Shown here: piece after piece, positions 44,930 through 53,808 of the stretch | How the letters are laid out: each line of letters begins with the position of its first letter | Position numbering within the stretch: position 1 is the first letter of the stretch | Source: Rhodococcus sp. HM1 | GTDB lineage: Bacteria; Actinomycetota; Actinomycetes; Mycobacteriales; Mycobacteriaceae | Assembly (NCBI RefSeq): GCF_023218075.1 | Contig: NZ_JALPTB010000016.1 | Span: forward strand, 40,500 to 104,499 | Direction of reading: 5' to 3' | Length of the DNA: 64,000 bases | Position numbers and translations under genes: made by a program | The notes under the pieces: generated by a model | What the model was told of the DNA's origin: nothing | Seen by the model: only the letters and a program-made list of their open reading frames with translations | The model's database searches: none

Positions 44930-46941
44930 GTGAGGCGCTGTGATTCGAGTGGAGGTGAGAGACCTTCACCGCCGGGCTGTCGTAGCAGGTCGGTGGAGCT
45001 GAGGGCAGCCCGATCCGGGTGATGCCGGAGAGGGTGGGAGCAGCCCTGACAACGCCGGGACGTGGCCAGTACTGCCAGATGGTGCGGGTCCGGCAAGCGA
45101 GACGAAGAGGAGTACGCGAGGAACCAGCGTTCTTACGTCCCTCAATGCGCCACCTGCTCGAACCTGGCGGATCTGGGCAGGACGCGGTGCGCACCCACCG
45201 AGGTCGGTGGGGAACTCCTGGGTCGGTTTATGGAAGCCGGCCGGGAGGCCACGAGGAAAGTCTACGGCGTACTCGTGGCGATGCCGCAGGGACACAGTTG
45301 GGCTCACATGGCGAAGGGCGGCAGCGGTTTCGAGAAGGGCGGAGACTGTAATGCCGAAAGATGCGCCACCGAATGGTGACGCCGCGTCCGAGTCGGTCCC
45401 GATGGGATCATCTCGGCGGGTATCTTCAGATGCAGGCCAAGCTTCACCGCCCCCCCGGCGGCCGATCCGGGCCGCCGGTTCGACGACCTGTTCAACCTGG
45501 TGCACGACCCGGCGACGCTGATCGCGGCATTCGACCGGGTCGCGGGCAACCGCGGAGCGAAGACTCCCGGCGTCGACGGCAGGACCGTCGCCGATGTCGA
45601 GGAATACGTCGGAGTTCCGGGTTTCCTGAACGACCTACGTGCCAGCCTGAAGGATGGTTCGTTTCGGCCGTTGCCGGTGCGGGAGAGGATCATTCCCAAG
45701 CCGGGCGGGTCGGGGAAGGTGCGCCGTCTCGGGATTCCGACGGTGGCCGACCGGGTGGTTCAGGCCGCGCTCAAGTTGGTGCTGGAACCGATCTTCGAGG
45801 CGGACTTCGAGCCGGTCTCGTTCGGGTTCCGGCCCAACCGGCGGGCGCAGGACGCGATAGCCGAGATCCACTACTACGGCACCCGCGGCTACCGCTGGGT
45901 GCTGGATGCGGACATCGAGGCGTGCTTCGATCGGATCGAGCACGTCGCATTGATGGATCGTGTCCGGTTGCGGATCAAGGATAAGCGGGTCCTGGCACTG
46001 GTCAAGGCGTTCCTCAAGGCCGGGGTTCTCACCGAACTCGGCGACCAACGGGACACCACGACCGGCACGCCCCAGGGTGGCATCCTCTCGCCGCTGTTGG
46101 CCAACATCGCGTTGAGTGTGCTCGACGAGCACGTGATGGCGCCGTGGAAGCCGGGCGGCACGATGGCCACCGAGGGCAAGCGGGCATACCGTCGCCGCAC
46201 AGGGTCACCGACGTGGCGGCTGGTCCGCTACGCCGATGACTTCGTCGTCCTCGTCCATGGGACCGAGGACGACACCGAGGCGATGCGTGAACAGGTAGGA
46301 GAGGTTCTCGCACCGATGGGTCTGCGGCTCTCGCCGGAGAAAACCCGCGTGCGACACCTCAGCGACGGGGTCGACTTCTTGGGATTCCACATCCGGTGGC
46401 GTCGCAAGCGAGGCTCGGACAAGTGGTACGTCTACACCTTCATCGGCGACCGGCCCATCCGGTCGCTGAAGACGAAAGTCCGTGCCCTGACCCATCGGCA
46501 GTCGCAGCTGAGTCTGGAGTACGTGATCGTGCGGCTCAACCAGATTCTGCGCGGCTGGTCCAACTACTTCAAGCATGCCGTGGCGAAAGACCGGTTCACC
46601 GCGCTGCAACACTATGTGTGGCAGCGGGTGATCGAAGATGCTGCAAACCCGGCATCGCTGGGGGTGGAACGACATTCGCCGCCGATACACCACCCGCACC
46701 GGGCGGTGGTTGCCTATCTCGGCGGCGGACGGGACCGTGTTGTTCGACATGGCCAGTGTGACGGTCTCTCGTTACCGATGGCGCGGACACACGATCCCGA
46801 ACCGGTGGACGGCCCTGCAGACAGCTTGACGGCAGAGACCGTGGAGAGCCCGTTGCGTCGAGAGGCGCACGGCGGGTTCGGCGAGAGGTCCGGGAAACGG
46901 GGCGGGAGCAATCCCGTCACCGCGCCCCGGGCCTACTCAGC
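44930..46941 (+). mobile_element. Group II intron with reverse-transcriptase ORF
   Basis: The 5' end is taken at GTGAGGCGCTGTGATTCGAG. The 3' part has a domain V-like hairpin at about 46846-46880 with the catalytic AGC triad (GAGCCCG pairing with CGGGTTC), then a domain VI-like stem (about 46885-46937) ending CCTACTC with a likely bulged branch-point A. The region 44960-45430 is structured RNA-like sequence without a good ORF. The internal ORF is a group II reverse transcriptase/maturase. Total length of about 2.0 kb fits bacterial group II introns. It sits about 67 bp after benE and breaks no recognisable gene. Both ends are approximate by up to some tens of bases. Confidence 0.75.
45430..46829 (+). 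pseudogene. Group II intron reverse transcriptase/maturase, two frameshifts
   Basis: Pieces of one protein of about 466 residues lie in three frames. MQAKLHR starts at 45430. A 7-C run at about 45450-45456 then shifts the frame, and the main part (GRRFDDLFNLVHDPATL to about 46635) follows. It has RT motifs IPKPGGSGKVRRLGIPTVADRVVQ, FGFRPNRRAQDAI, LDADIEACFDRI, GTPQGGILSPLLANI and RYADDFVV (catalytic YADD intact), plus the maturase segment LNQILRGWSNYFKHA. At about 46633-46637 one extra base shifts the frame again; the true C-terminus (MLQTRHRWGWNDIRRRYTTRTGRWLP to WTALQTA) ends at 46829. An upstream ATG at 45351 could be the original start. Full-length protein is not made unless ribosomes shift. 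Confidence 0.8.
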
Positions 46942-47284
46942 GAAGCTACTGCCACGCTTCACTGTTCGAGGTGGATGACACGATTTCGGAGCAGGTCGAG
47001 ATTGGCTCGCCCGTACCGCGCCGCTCGACCATGATCTCGGCGAAGCCCGCGAACGTGCGGGTGAACGGTGGCGTAGGCCGTCGATGCTCGGGATGTCGCT
47101 TCGGTCCGGGCGGGACCGAAAGGTCCGGGTCTGTTGTTCGGGTGCGCTCGGTTCGCATTCGCGCTGTGTCACGAGAACGTGCGGTAATCCGCGCGGACGG
47201 AACGTTCAGGCAGGAAGTTCGAGAACGTCCTGGCTCAGGAGATCTGATGAGCAGACGATCACCGCGCCGGAGCAACCTGTACGG
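46942..47284. other. Intergenic stretch after the intron, no gene seen
   Basis: About 340 bp without a recognisable coding region. Short frames on both strands have no family features. It may contain remains of the sequence downstream of benE before intron insertion. Confidence 0.5.
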
Positions 47285-47328
47285 CCGACGACACGACGGT
47301 CTCCCTCAGGAGACCGTCGTGTCGTCGG
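47285..47328 (-). terminator. Perfect 20-bp hairpin after the MFS gene
   Basis: Arms 47285-47304 and 47309-47328 pair over 20 bp with loop CTCA. It begins 31 bp beyond the stop codon of the minus-strand MFS gene at 47360. Confidence 0.8.
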
Positions 47329-47359
47329 TTGGGGTATCAGGGTGTGGTGGTGTCGGGAG

Positions 47360-48601
47360 TTACCGTTCCGGGGCGGCGACGCTGCTCTTTCCGCCGTTCT
47401 CGTCGACGAAGTACAGGATGACTGCGCCGATCATCGGTCCGACGGCCAGGGCCGCGAAGGCGGCCAGGAACGAGCCGGTGGCCGAGAAGACCGCGCCGAT
47501 CGCGAGAGGGACAAGGGTGCTGGCGATCTGCCAGAAGGCGTTGGATGCGCCGGCAGCGGTACCGGTGACCTCGCTCGAAACCAGGCGGGGAATCATCGCA
47601 ACGATCAGGGGCAGGTATCCGTAGCCGACCAGACCGAGGAGGGGGGCCGCGATGAGGAGTGCAGGGACGTTGTCGAGCGTGCCGAAGAAGATCAGGATGA
47701 CGGCGAACAGCGCGAGAATGACGATCGCGGGCTTTCGGGCGCTGCCTATCCGATCGCCGAGCATTCCGGTAAGGGGTTTACTGACGACCGCCACGCCCGC
47801 GAAGATCGCCACGATGAGCCCGGCGGTGGTGCCGGAGACGCCATGTCCCTTGATGAGCAGGGCGTTGGACCAGGTGACGAATCCGTATGTGCCCCAGAAC
47901 CCGCCGAACCCTGCGAGGGAGAGCAGCATGAGGTCACGGTTGGTGGTCAGGGTCTTCCAGGCGGAGGGGCGCTTGCCGTTTCCTGCGGTGGCGATGCTGT
48001 TGGTGACCGGTCCCGGTCGGATGATCACGTAACAGGCGATCGCCGTGACGATCGAGATGGCACCGAAAAGGTGGTAGGAGGCATGCCAGCTGTAGTGGTT
48101 GATCATCCACGGGACGACGGTGTTGGCGATGACGGTGCCGAGCGAGGTCGCGGAGGTGAACAGGCCCATGACTTTGCCGAGTTCCTTGGGCTGGAACCAG
48201 CTTGCCAGGAGTTTGATGCCTGCGGCGTAATCCGCGCCGGCGAAGAAACCGACGACCGCTTGCACGCCGATGCCGATCATCGCGGAGGTGGTCGATCCGA
48301 AGACCATCATGAACAGGCCTGCGCCGGCGAGTGAGACGGTTACCACCTCGCGGCCACCGAACCGGTCGGACAGCACCCCGGTGAGGGCGTTGGAGCAGAC
48401 GTAGCCGATGTAGTAGGCGGTGGCGAACACGCCGAGGCTGGCCAGTGGCACGCCGAGATCCTCACCGACGAAGACCGATGCCGGACCCCAGGTGGAGCGA
48501 TCGACGGAGGTCATGGTGAAGGCGAGCCAGCAGAGCACGAGCACTACCCACCGATATCGGTTACGTGCCTGTTGATCGGGTGATGTGGAAATCGTCTGCA
48601 C
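47360..48601 (-). CDS. MFS transporter, anion:cation symporter-like (aromatic acid uptake candidate)
   Basis: A 413-residue major facilitator with 12 hydrophobic helices. The N-terminus RYRWVVLVLCWLAFTMTSVDRSTWGPASVFVGEDLGV resembles the phthalate/tartrate/glucarate permease (ACS) group, followed by GVLSDRFGGREVV and the second-half loop GMLGDRIGSARK. GTG start at 48601 with AGGA upstream. Its distant 5' region carries a 20-bp motif shared with the Rieske operon, so it probably imports the same aromatic acid. The substrate is not known. Confidence 0.75.
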   Translation of the reverse strand: MQTISTSPDQQARNRYRWVVLVLCWLAFTMTSVDRSTWGPASVFVGEDLGVPLASLGVFATAYYIGYVCSNALTGVLSDRFGGREVVTVSLAGAGLFMMVFGSTTSAMIGIGVQAVVGFFAGADYAAGIKLLASWFQPKELGKVMGLFTSATSLGTVIANTVVPWMINHYSWHASYHLFGAISIVTAIACYVIIRPGPVTNSIATAGNGKRPSAWKTLTTNRDLMLLSLAGFGGFWGTYGFVTWSNALLIKGHGVSGTTAGLIVAIFAGVAVVSKPLTGMLGDRIGSARKPAIVILALFAVILIFFGTLDNVPALLIAAPLLGLVGYGYLPLIVAMIPRLVSSEVTGTAAGASNAFWQIASTLVPLAIGAVFSATGSFLAAFAALAVGPMIGAVILYFVDENGGKSSVAAPER

Positions 48602-49000
48602 GAGGTGGTTCCTGTCTGGTCTCGGCGCGATGGCCCGGTGTCGGGTTGTGTTGATGTAACCGGGGTTCGTCGGAGTGGATCGCTGCCGTCAGTTGAATAG
48701 GCGTTGGCGCAGTCGAGGTGTGGAAGGGGACTGTGAACTTCACGAGTGGGCACACCGCAGAAAAGCTCGGGGCGAATCACCCTTCGACCGGTCGAGCGCT
48801 ACACCTGTTCTATCAAGGTGATCGCGTTCACACAATGGGTGCGTCCGTTTGTGGATCTATTGCACGCTATGCGGACGCAATCGCCGTATGGGGCAGCTAC
48901 GGAACGTGGCGCGGACCGACTCGGGGACCGCCACCCCACACTTCGGTCGCGCGCCGTGCAGTGCGCCGTCCAGAGAACTACTGCGACTGCCTACACCGCC
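48602..49000. promoter_or_regulatory. Regulatory gap upstream of the MFS gene
   Basis: A 399-bp non-coding region. TGCACGCTATGCGGACGCAA at 48861-48880 is a copy of the cluster motif. TGCGTCCG at 48840-48847 is its right end in the other orientation. GGTGATCGCGTTCACA at 48817-48832 matches a CRP-type site in 9 of 10 positions. Confidence 0.5.
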
Positions 49001-49795
49001 TCATATTGCCGCCAGCTCCTCACGGATCTGCTCGGCCGCATTCCGAAGGACGGTGAGAATCGATCCCCTCATATGGTCGAGCGACACCCGCGAGGACTGG
49101 GCGGAGACGTTGAGGGCCGCGACTGCGCGGCCGTCCGCGTCGCGAACGGGCACGGCGATCGAACGAACTCCCTCGCTGAGTTCCTGGTCTGCCAGCGACC
49201 ATCCCTCGTTGCGCGCAGCGATGATCTTCTCGCGCAATTCGGCGGTGTCGATCGTGGTGGCCTCGGTGTAACTGTGGGTGTTCACGCTCGCCAGATAGGC
49301 GTCGAGTTCGGCGTCGGTACGGTCGGCCAGGAGCACGCGACCGGTGGCGACGGCATAGGCCGGCAGGCTCGTCCCGACCACTATCTCGACCGTGAGGACC
49401 CGATTGGCCTGGACCCGGTCGACGTAGAAGATCTTGTCGTGGTGCAGGACGGTGAGCGAGGCCGTCTCCTGAGTCTGTGCGGCCAGGCGTTCGAGGTGGG
49501 GCCGGACGATATCGGGAAGTCCGCTGCTCAGGACGTAGGCGTCACCGATCTCGAGTATCGCCGGGCGGGCGGCGTAGGCGGTGCCGTCGTAGGACAGATA
49601 CCCCATGTACTCGAGCGTCAGCACGAAGCGGCGAGCCGCGGTGCGGGTTATGCCGGCAAGGCCCGCGACTTCGGTGACCGACAAGGGGCGGCGTTCTCGC
49701 CCGAACAGTTTGAGCACCTCGAGCCCCCGGCCGAGAGCTTGAACATGGTCGCGGTTCTGTTCCGGGGGTGTCGTGGTCGCTTCGTTCTCGCTCAC
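49001..49795 (-). CDS. IclR family transcriptional regulator
   Basis: A 264-residue IclR regulator: HTH at about residues 17-75 (ALGRGLEVLKLFGRERRPLSVTEVAGLAGITRTAARRFVLTLEYMGYL) and effector domain with GTSLPAYAVATGRVLLA and DQELSEGVRSIAVPVRDADG. GTG start at 49795 overlapping the stop of the upstream MFS gene (GTGA), so the two are translated together. It belongs to the PcaR/CatR/PobR branch by appearance, which usually senses an aromatic acid or its product. It may bind the motif shared by the three gaps around it. Confidence 0.85.
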   Translation of the reverse strand: MSENEATTTPPEQNRDHVQALGRGLEVLKLFGRERRPLSVTEVAGLAGITRTAARRFVLTLEYMGYLSYDGTAYAARPAILEIGDAYVLSSGLPDIVRPHLERLAAQTQETASLTVLHHDKIFYVDRVQANRVLTVEIVVGTSLPAYAVATGRVLLADRTDAELDAYLASVNTHSYTEATTIDTAELREKIIAARNEGWSLADQELSEGVRSIAVPVRDADGRAVAALNVSAQSSRVSLDHMRGSILTVLRNAAEQIREELAAI

Positions 49796-51045
49796 AGGCT
49801 CAACCTATCTACTTCCTCCGATGCTGCCGACCGAGTGGGTACATGGGATCTGCGGATCCCCCACAGGCCGAGAGCGACACATACTGCGTACAGCGCCACC
49901 GCCGCCGTCCAACCGGTCGTGAATCCGCCGGTGTAGTCGGTCATCAACCCCATGAGCGCGGGCCCGCCGGCGAAGCCGAGGTACATCCCGACCGCGATGG
50001 CGCTCGAAGCGCGCCCCACGGTGCTGGTCCGAACCACGCGGAGCGCGCCGGCCATCAAGACCACGTTGGCCGCGAGCGCGGTCGCGCCGTGAACACCGAC
50101 GCCGAGCCACAGGAGGGGAAGCCATCCCACAAGATCGGCGCCGAGCAGTGCGAGTGCGCCGAGCGTAGAGCCTGCCGCGAGGATCGACAGCAGGATGAAC
50201 GGGCCTGCGTTCCCGGCAAGCGCGCGTCCCCAGCCGATCCGCGCGGTGACACCGATCAGGCCGGCAATCGCGGCGGTCAGCCCGGCCACGGTCAGGTTCA
50301 GTCCCATCTCGTCGTGCGCGAACAGCGGAAGGTAGACGTTGGTGGCCTGAAGGGCGGCGCCGGAGAACAGGGCGTAGGCGGCGAACAGCCAGACGGCCGG
50401 GGGCAGTGCTCGGTGCTCGGCACGGCCGGAGGAAGGTTCGGCGAATTCCGGGGCGCTCGCCGGCCGCTGAGAACGGCCACGAGACGGTGCGAAATGCCAG
50501 GCCGCGACAGCCGAGATGCCCGCGACGGCCGCGCCGACCCACAGTGGGCCTCGCCACCCCCAGGCAAGTGCCAGGGTGGGGCATCCGACTCCGGCGGCGA
50601 GTTGACTGGCTTGCACCCCCGACTGCTTCACTCCGATCCAGGGTGATCGTTTGGCCGACGGGGCGTGGTCACTGATCATGCGGTTGGTGACCGGGTTCGA
50701 CAGCGCCTGTGCAGCCCCGGACAAGGCCATGGCTGCGAGTAACCACAGGTAGTTCGTCGACAGCGCCGCGACGACGAACGAGAGTCCGGCGCCCGCGAAT
50801 ATCGTGACGAGCAGGGCGCGAGCAGGGAAGCGATCACTGAATCGCCCCAAGGTCAGGGACAGGGCAGCCGCCATCAGGAAGCTGAGCGTGGCAAGCATCC
50901 CGAACTGCACCGCGGTGATGCCGAGCGAGTCGATGACCAGCGCACTCGTCGCGCTCAGCCCGTAGGTCAGCAGTGGGCCGATCGCCATGGCCGCAGTCAG
51001 GAGCGGCAGCAGTCCTCGGGAATCATGGTTGTTCACTACAGGCAC
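49792..51045 (-). CDS. MFS transporter
   Basis: A 417-residue 12-helix major facilitator. Features are LGRFSDRFPARALLV (loop 2-3), NPVTNRMISDHAPSAKRSPWIGVKQSGVQASQLAAG, typical of cyanate/nitrate-like or aromatic-acid MFS members, and RIGWGRALAG. GTG start at 51045 (GTG at 51036 also possible). It is cotranscribed with the IclR gene downstream. The promoter region at 51046-51301 carries the cluster motif 64 bp upstream. Substrate unknown. Confidence 0.78.
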   Translation of the reverse strand: MPVVNNHDSRGLLPLLTAAMAIGPLLTYGLSATSALVIDSLGITAVQFGMLATLSFLMAAALSLTLGRFSDRFPARALLVTIFAGAGLSFVVAALSTNYLWLLAAMALSGAAQALSNPVTNRMISDHAPSAKRSPWIGVKQSGVQASQLAAGVGCPTLALAWGWRGPLWVGAAVAGISAVAAWHFAPSRGRSQRPASAPEFAEPSSGRAEHRALPPAVWLFAAYALFSGAALQATNVYLPLFAHDEMGLNLTVAGLTAAIAGLIGVTARIGWGRALAGNAGPFILLSILAAGSTLGALALLGADLVGWLPLLWLGVGVHGATALAANVVLMAGALRVVRTSTVGRASSAIAVGMYLGFAGGPALMGLMTDYTGGFTTGWTAAVALYAVCVALGLWGIRRSHVPTRSAASEEVDRLSL

Positions 51046-51301
51046 TCCATCGACAGTCCTATTGCTGCGCGCCTTGCTGCGCGACGAGGAACACGGTCTC
51101 GAACCGTGGCGTCCGCATAGCGTTCAAGCAGCCAATCTTCGGACGCAAGTGTCGCACACCTGAAGGCGGCGCCTACCTGTGCCGCACTCCGGCGCATCGT
51201 GGGTCATCGGAGCGTGGCAACGGGTACAGGGCCGCCGCTGGGCAGATCAGGGGTGCTTCGACCGCCGGGCAGCCGTTCGTGCCCCGCAGTGGGGCGTGCG
51301 A
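51046..51301. promoter_or_regulatory. Promoter region of the MFS-IclR pair
   Basis: On the minus strand, TTGAACGCTATGCGGACGC (51127-51109) is a copy of the cluster motif. TTCGGACGCAA at 51138-51148 is its right half in plus orientation. TTGCTGCGCG occurs twice (51062-51071 and 51074-51083), 12 bp apart. Confidence 0.55.
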
Positions 51302-52132
51302 TCAGATATCGATTCCTGCGCGCAGTTCCAGGGAGATCCGACCGGCGGTTTCGAGGAGCGGGGGGAGGTAGCGCGGAACCAGGGTGCGCGCAGGTTCGTG
51401 TGTTTGGTACATCGACACGGTGAGTGCGCCGACGACACGGCCGGTTCGGGAGCGCAGCGGCACCGACAACGCTTGCACTCCGACGTCGAGAAGCTGATCG
51501 GCGAAGGCCCAGCCCTGACGGCGGATGATGTCCAACTCGCGCTCGAGTCGGCTGCGCTCGTCGTGAGCGGGCGCCGAGTGGGGATCCTGGGTACCGGTGA
51601 GATCGAGATGCCGGTCCAGTTCGGCTTCGGGAAGTGCGGCCAGCAGCACCCGCCCGGCCGCGGTCCGATGGGCGGGCAGTCGGCTACCCGACTTCAAGGA
51701 CACCGACATGCCGGACGCGATGTCCACCCTGTTGACGTACCGGATGTCCGGGCCGTCGAGCACCGTGACGGATGCGGAGAGTCCCAGGTTTCGCGTAAGT
51801 GCTTCGAGGTGCGGCTGGCACACGTCGGCAAGGGTGAACCTCGACAGATTGGCGTAGCCCAGTTCGAGTACCTGCGGTGTCAGGGTGAACTTGCGGGCGG
51901 AAACCTCGATGTATCCGAGTTCGACGAGGGTGTGCAGGAATCGCCGCGCCGCCGAGCGGGGAAGTCGGCACCGTTCTGCTACCTCGGTCAGCGTGAGGTG
52001 GCGATGGTCGCGGTCGAAGGTGGTGAGTACCGCGATGGCGCGTTCGAGTGATTGGACCGCGTCCTTCGGGCGTGCCGGCCGCACGGGCGTCGACGACGGT
52101 ACGGCATCCACCGCGCTCTTGGCTCGCGTCAT
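51302..52132 (-). CDS. IclR family transcriptional regulator
   Basis: A 276-residue IclR regulator, HTH at about residues 28-85 (QSLERAIAVLTTFDRDHRHLTLTEVAERCRLPRSAARRFLHTLVELGYIEV) and effector domain with SGSRLPAHRTAAGRVLLA. The ATG at 52132 has GAGGGAG 4 nt upstream; a GTG 8 codons further up is not needed. It is divergent from the Rieske oxygenase gene with a 330-bp gap rich in repeats, so it is the best candidate regulator of that operon. Confidence 0.87.
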   Translation of the reverse strand: MTRAKSAVDAVPSSTPVRPARPKDAVQSLERAIAVLTTFDRDHRHLTLTEVAERCRLPRSAARRFLHTLVELGYIEVSARKFTLTPQVLELGYANLSRFTLADVCQPHLEALTRNLGLSASVTVLDGPDIRYVNRVDIASGMSVSLKSGSRLPAHRTAAGRVLLAALPEAELDRHLDLTGTQDPHSAPAHDERSRLERELDIIRRQGWAFADQLLDVGVQALSVPLRSRTGRVVGALTVSMYQTHEPARTLVPRYLPPLLETAGRISLELRAGIDI

Positions 52133-52462
52133 CTGCTCCCTCTCCGGTGGCTGCACTCACCGAGTGCCTCATTGGATCCCACGACATTGGATCCCACGAC
52201 CGCGAGTGTAGTGGAGTCCGATCTGCGCGCATATGCGCGTTCTTCCTGGACGCTTCGAGCTGGAGTGCGCGCTTTCGGGGGTGGCGGGCCCCGGCGCGGC
52301 TCGGAGGCCGAACACCGAGGACCAGGGGCTTTGGGCGAGAGATAAGGCCGCCCATGGTTGACGCTGCGAAGCGACGTGTGCCACAGTGCTTCCACCGATC
52401 AATTTCCGCGCAAGTGCGCGCTATTCGGACGCAATCAGCCGTTGAAAGTCGAAAGGACTGCC
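52133..52462. promoter_or_regulatory. Divergent regulatory region with three kinds of repeated sites
   Basis: ATTGGATCCCACGAC is repeated in tandem at 52171-52185 and 52186-52200. The palindrome CGCGCA-N2-TGCGCG occurs at 52226-52239 and 52407-52420. TGCGCGCTATTCGGACGCAA (52415-52434) is the cluster motif, with a weaker minus-strand copy, TGCGCGCAGATCGGACTCCA, over 52214-52233. The last sites lie within 60 bp of the Rieske start codon. Confidence 0.6.
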
Positions 52463-53746
52463 ATGCTGACGCAAGACCAAAACACCCTGCTGGTGCAGAC
52501 GGGCCCCGATACGCCGATGGGCCGGCTCTTTCGCCGATACTGGATCCCGGCGTTGCTGGCGGAGGAGCTGCCGGAACCGGACTGCGCCCCGGTCCGGGTC
52601 AAGTTGCTCGGCGAGCAACTGATCGCATTCCGCGACACCCAGGGCAGGCTCGGGCTGCTCGACGAGTTCTGCAGTCACCGCACCGCCTCGCTGTACTTCG
52701 GCCGCAACGAGGACTGCGGGCTGCGCTGCGCATACCACGGCTGGAAGTACGACGTCGAGGGCAACTGCGTCGACATGCCGTCCGAACCGGAGGACTCGAA
52801 GTTCAAGTCCCGAATCAAGCAGAAGGCGTACCCGTGTGTCGAGCGCGGCGGCGTGATCTGGACCTACATGGGTCCGCCCGAGCTGAAACCCGAACTCCCC
52901 GAACTCGAATGGGCCATGCTCGGCGACGGCCACCGATTCGTCTCGAAGCGACTGCAGGAGACGAACTACCTGCAGGCAATGGAGGGCGGGATCGACTCGA
53001 GTCACGTCTCGTTCGCCCACCGCTTCAACCTCGACGACGACCCGATGCACTCGGGAACCGAGGGCAACAAGTACCTCAAGGCCGACACCCGCCCCAAGTT
53101 CGAGGTCGCCGAGAGCAACGGCGGTCTGGTCATCGGTGCTCGCCGCAACGCCAGTGAAGAGGAGTACTACTGGCGGATCACCCAGTGGATCATGCCCTGG
53201 TACACCATCATTCCGCCGTTCGGCACCCACAATCCGCTCGGCGGGCATGCCTGGGTGCCCATCGACGACGAGACGTGCTGGGCGTGGAGCATCAACTACC
53301 ACCCCACCCGGGAACTGCGCGAGGACGAAGTCGCGTCGATGCGCAACGGAGACGGAATCCACGCCAAGTACATCCCCGGGACCTACCGGACGCTGGCGAA
53401 CAAGGACAACGACTATCTGATGGACCGCGAGGCCCAGAAGCAGAAGAAGACGTTCTCCGGCATCGAGGGCATTGCCGCCCAGGACTTTTCCCTGCAGGAA
53501 TCGATGGGCGCGATCTGCGATCGCACCAAGGAACGGCTCGGAACCTCCGACGCCGGCATCATCTTGGCCCGGCGCCGACTGCTCGCCGCCCTCGAGGAGC
53601 TCGAAGCGGAGACCCTGCCCGGCCTGAATCCCGAACATCAGCGTGTGCGGTCGACCTCGGTCCTGCTGCCGAAAGCAACGCCCTTCCAGGAGGGTGCCGA
53701 GGATGCGCTTCGCATGGTCGAGGGCGAAGACTTCGTCTCCATCTGA
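52463..53746 (+). CDS. Phthalate-dioxygenase-type Rieske oxygenase, substrate unknown
   Basis: A 427-residue Rieske non-heme iron oxygenase. Rieske ligands Cys70, His72, Cys89 and His92 (DEFCSHRTASLYFGRNEDCGLRCAYHGW). The mononuclear iron site is in GGIDSSHVSFAHRF (Asp178, His181, His186). The start MLTQDQNTLLVQTGPDTPMGRLFRRYWIPALL is characteristic of the phthalate 4,5-dioxygenase group, which has no beta subunit and uses a PDR-type reductase; one is encoded at 55502-56479. Phthalate, isophthalate or another substituted benzoate are possible substrates. First gene of a four-gene operon. Confidence 0.85.
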   Translation: MLTQDQNTLLVQTGPDTPMGRLFRRYWIPALLAEELPEPDCAPVRVKLLGEQLIAFRDTQGRLGLLDEFCSHRTASLYFGRNEDCGLRCAYHGWKYDVEGNCVDMPSEPEDSKFKSRIKQKAYPCVERGGVIWTYMGPPELKPELPELEWAMLGDGHRFVSKRLQETNYLQAMEGGIDSSHVSFAHRFNLDDDPMHSGTEGNKYLKADTRPKFEVAESNGGLVIGARRNASEEEYYWRITQWIMPWYTIIPPFGTHNPLGGHAWVPIDDETCWAWSINYHPTRELREDEVASMRNGDGIHAKYIPGTYRTLANKDNDYLMDREAQKQKKTFSGIEGIAAQDFSLQESMGAICDRTKERLGTSDAGIILARRRLLAALEELEAETLPGLNPEHQRVRSTSVLLPKATPFQEGAEDALRMVEGEDFVSI

Positions 53747-53756
53747 CCACTCCGGC

Positions 53757-53796
53757 AACGAGATTCAACGAGATTCAACGAGATACAACGAGATAC
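53757..53796 (+). repeat. Four 10-bp tandem repeats leading into a ribosome binding site
   Basis: AACGAGATTC twice, then AACGAGATAC twice (53757-53796). The next bases, AAGGAG, are the SD of the dehydrogenase gene and look like a fifth, modified copy. Confidence 0.9.
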
Positions 53797-53808
53797 AAGG
53801 AGTCCGTC

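Noticed and set aside
45207..45521. 104-codon frame in the 5' part of the intron
   Set aside because: Contains the possible original IEP start (MPKDAPPNGD at 45351) but then leaves the RT frame; the rest is structured intron RNA.
46830..46978. C-terminal extension of the long RT frame through domains V and VI
   Set aside because: The real maturase C-terminus is found in another frame ending at 46829; the tail only reads ribozyme sequence.
46971..47624. 217-codon plus-strand frame after the intron
   Set aside because: It runs through a perfect terminator hairpin and then antisense to the MFS gene; no family features.
53757..53796. CRISPR-like repeat array
   Set aside because: The four units are only 10 bp and directly adjacent with no spacers.
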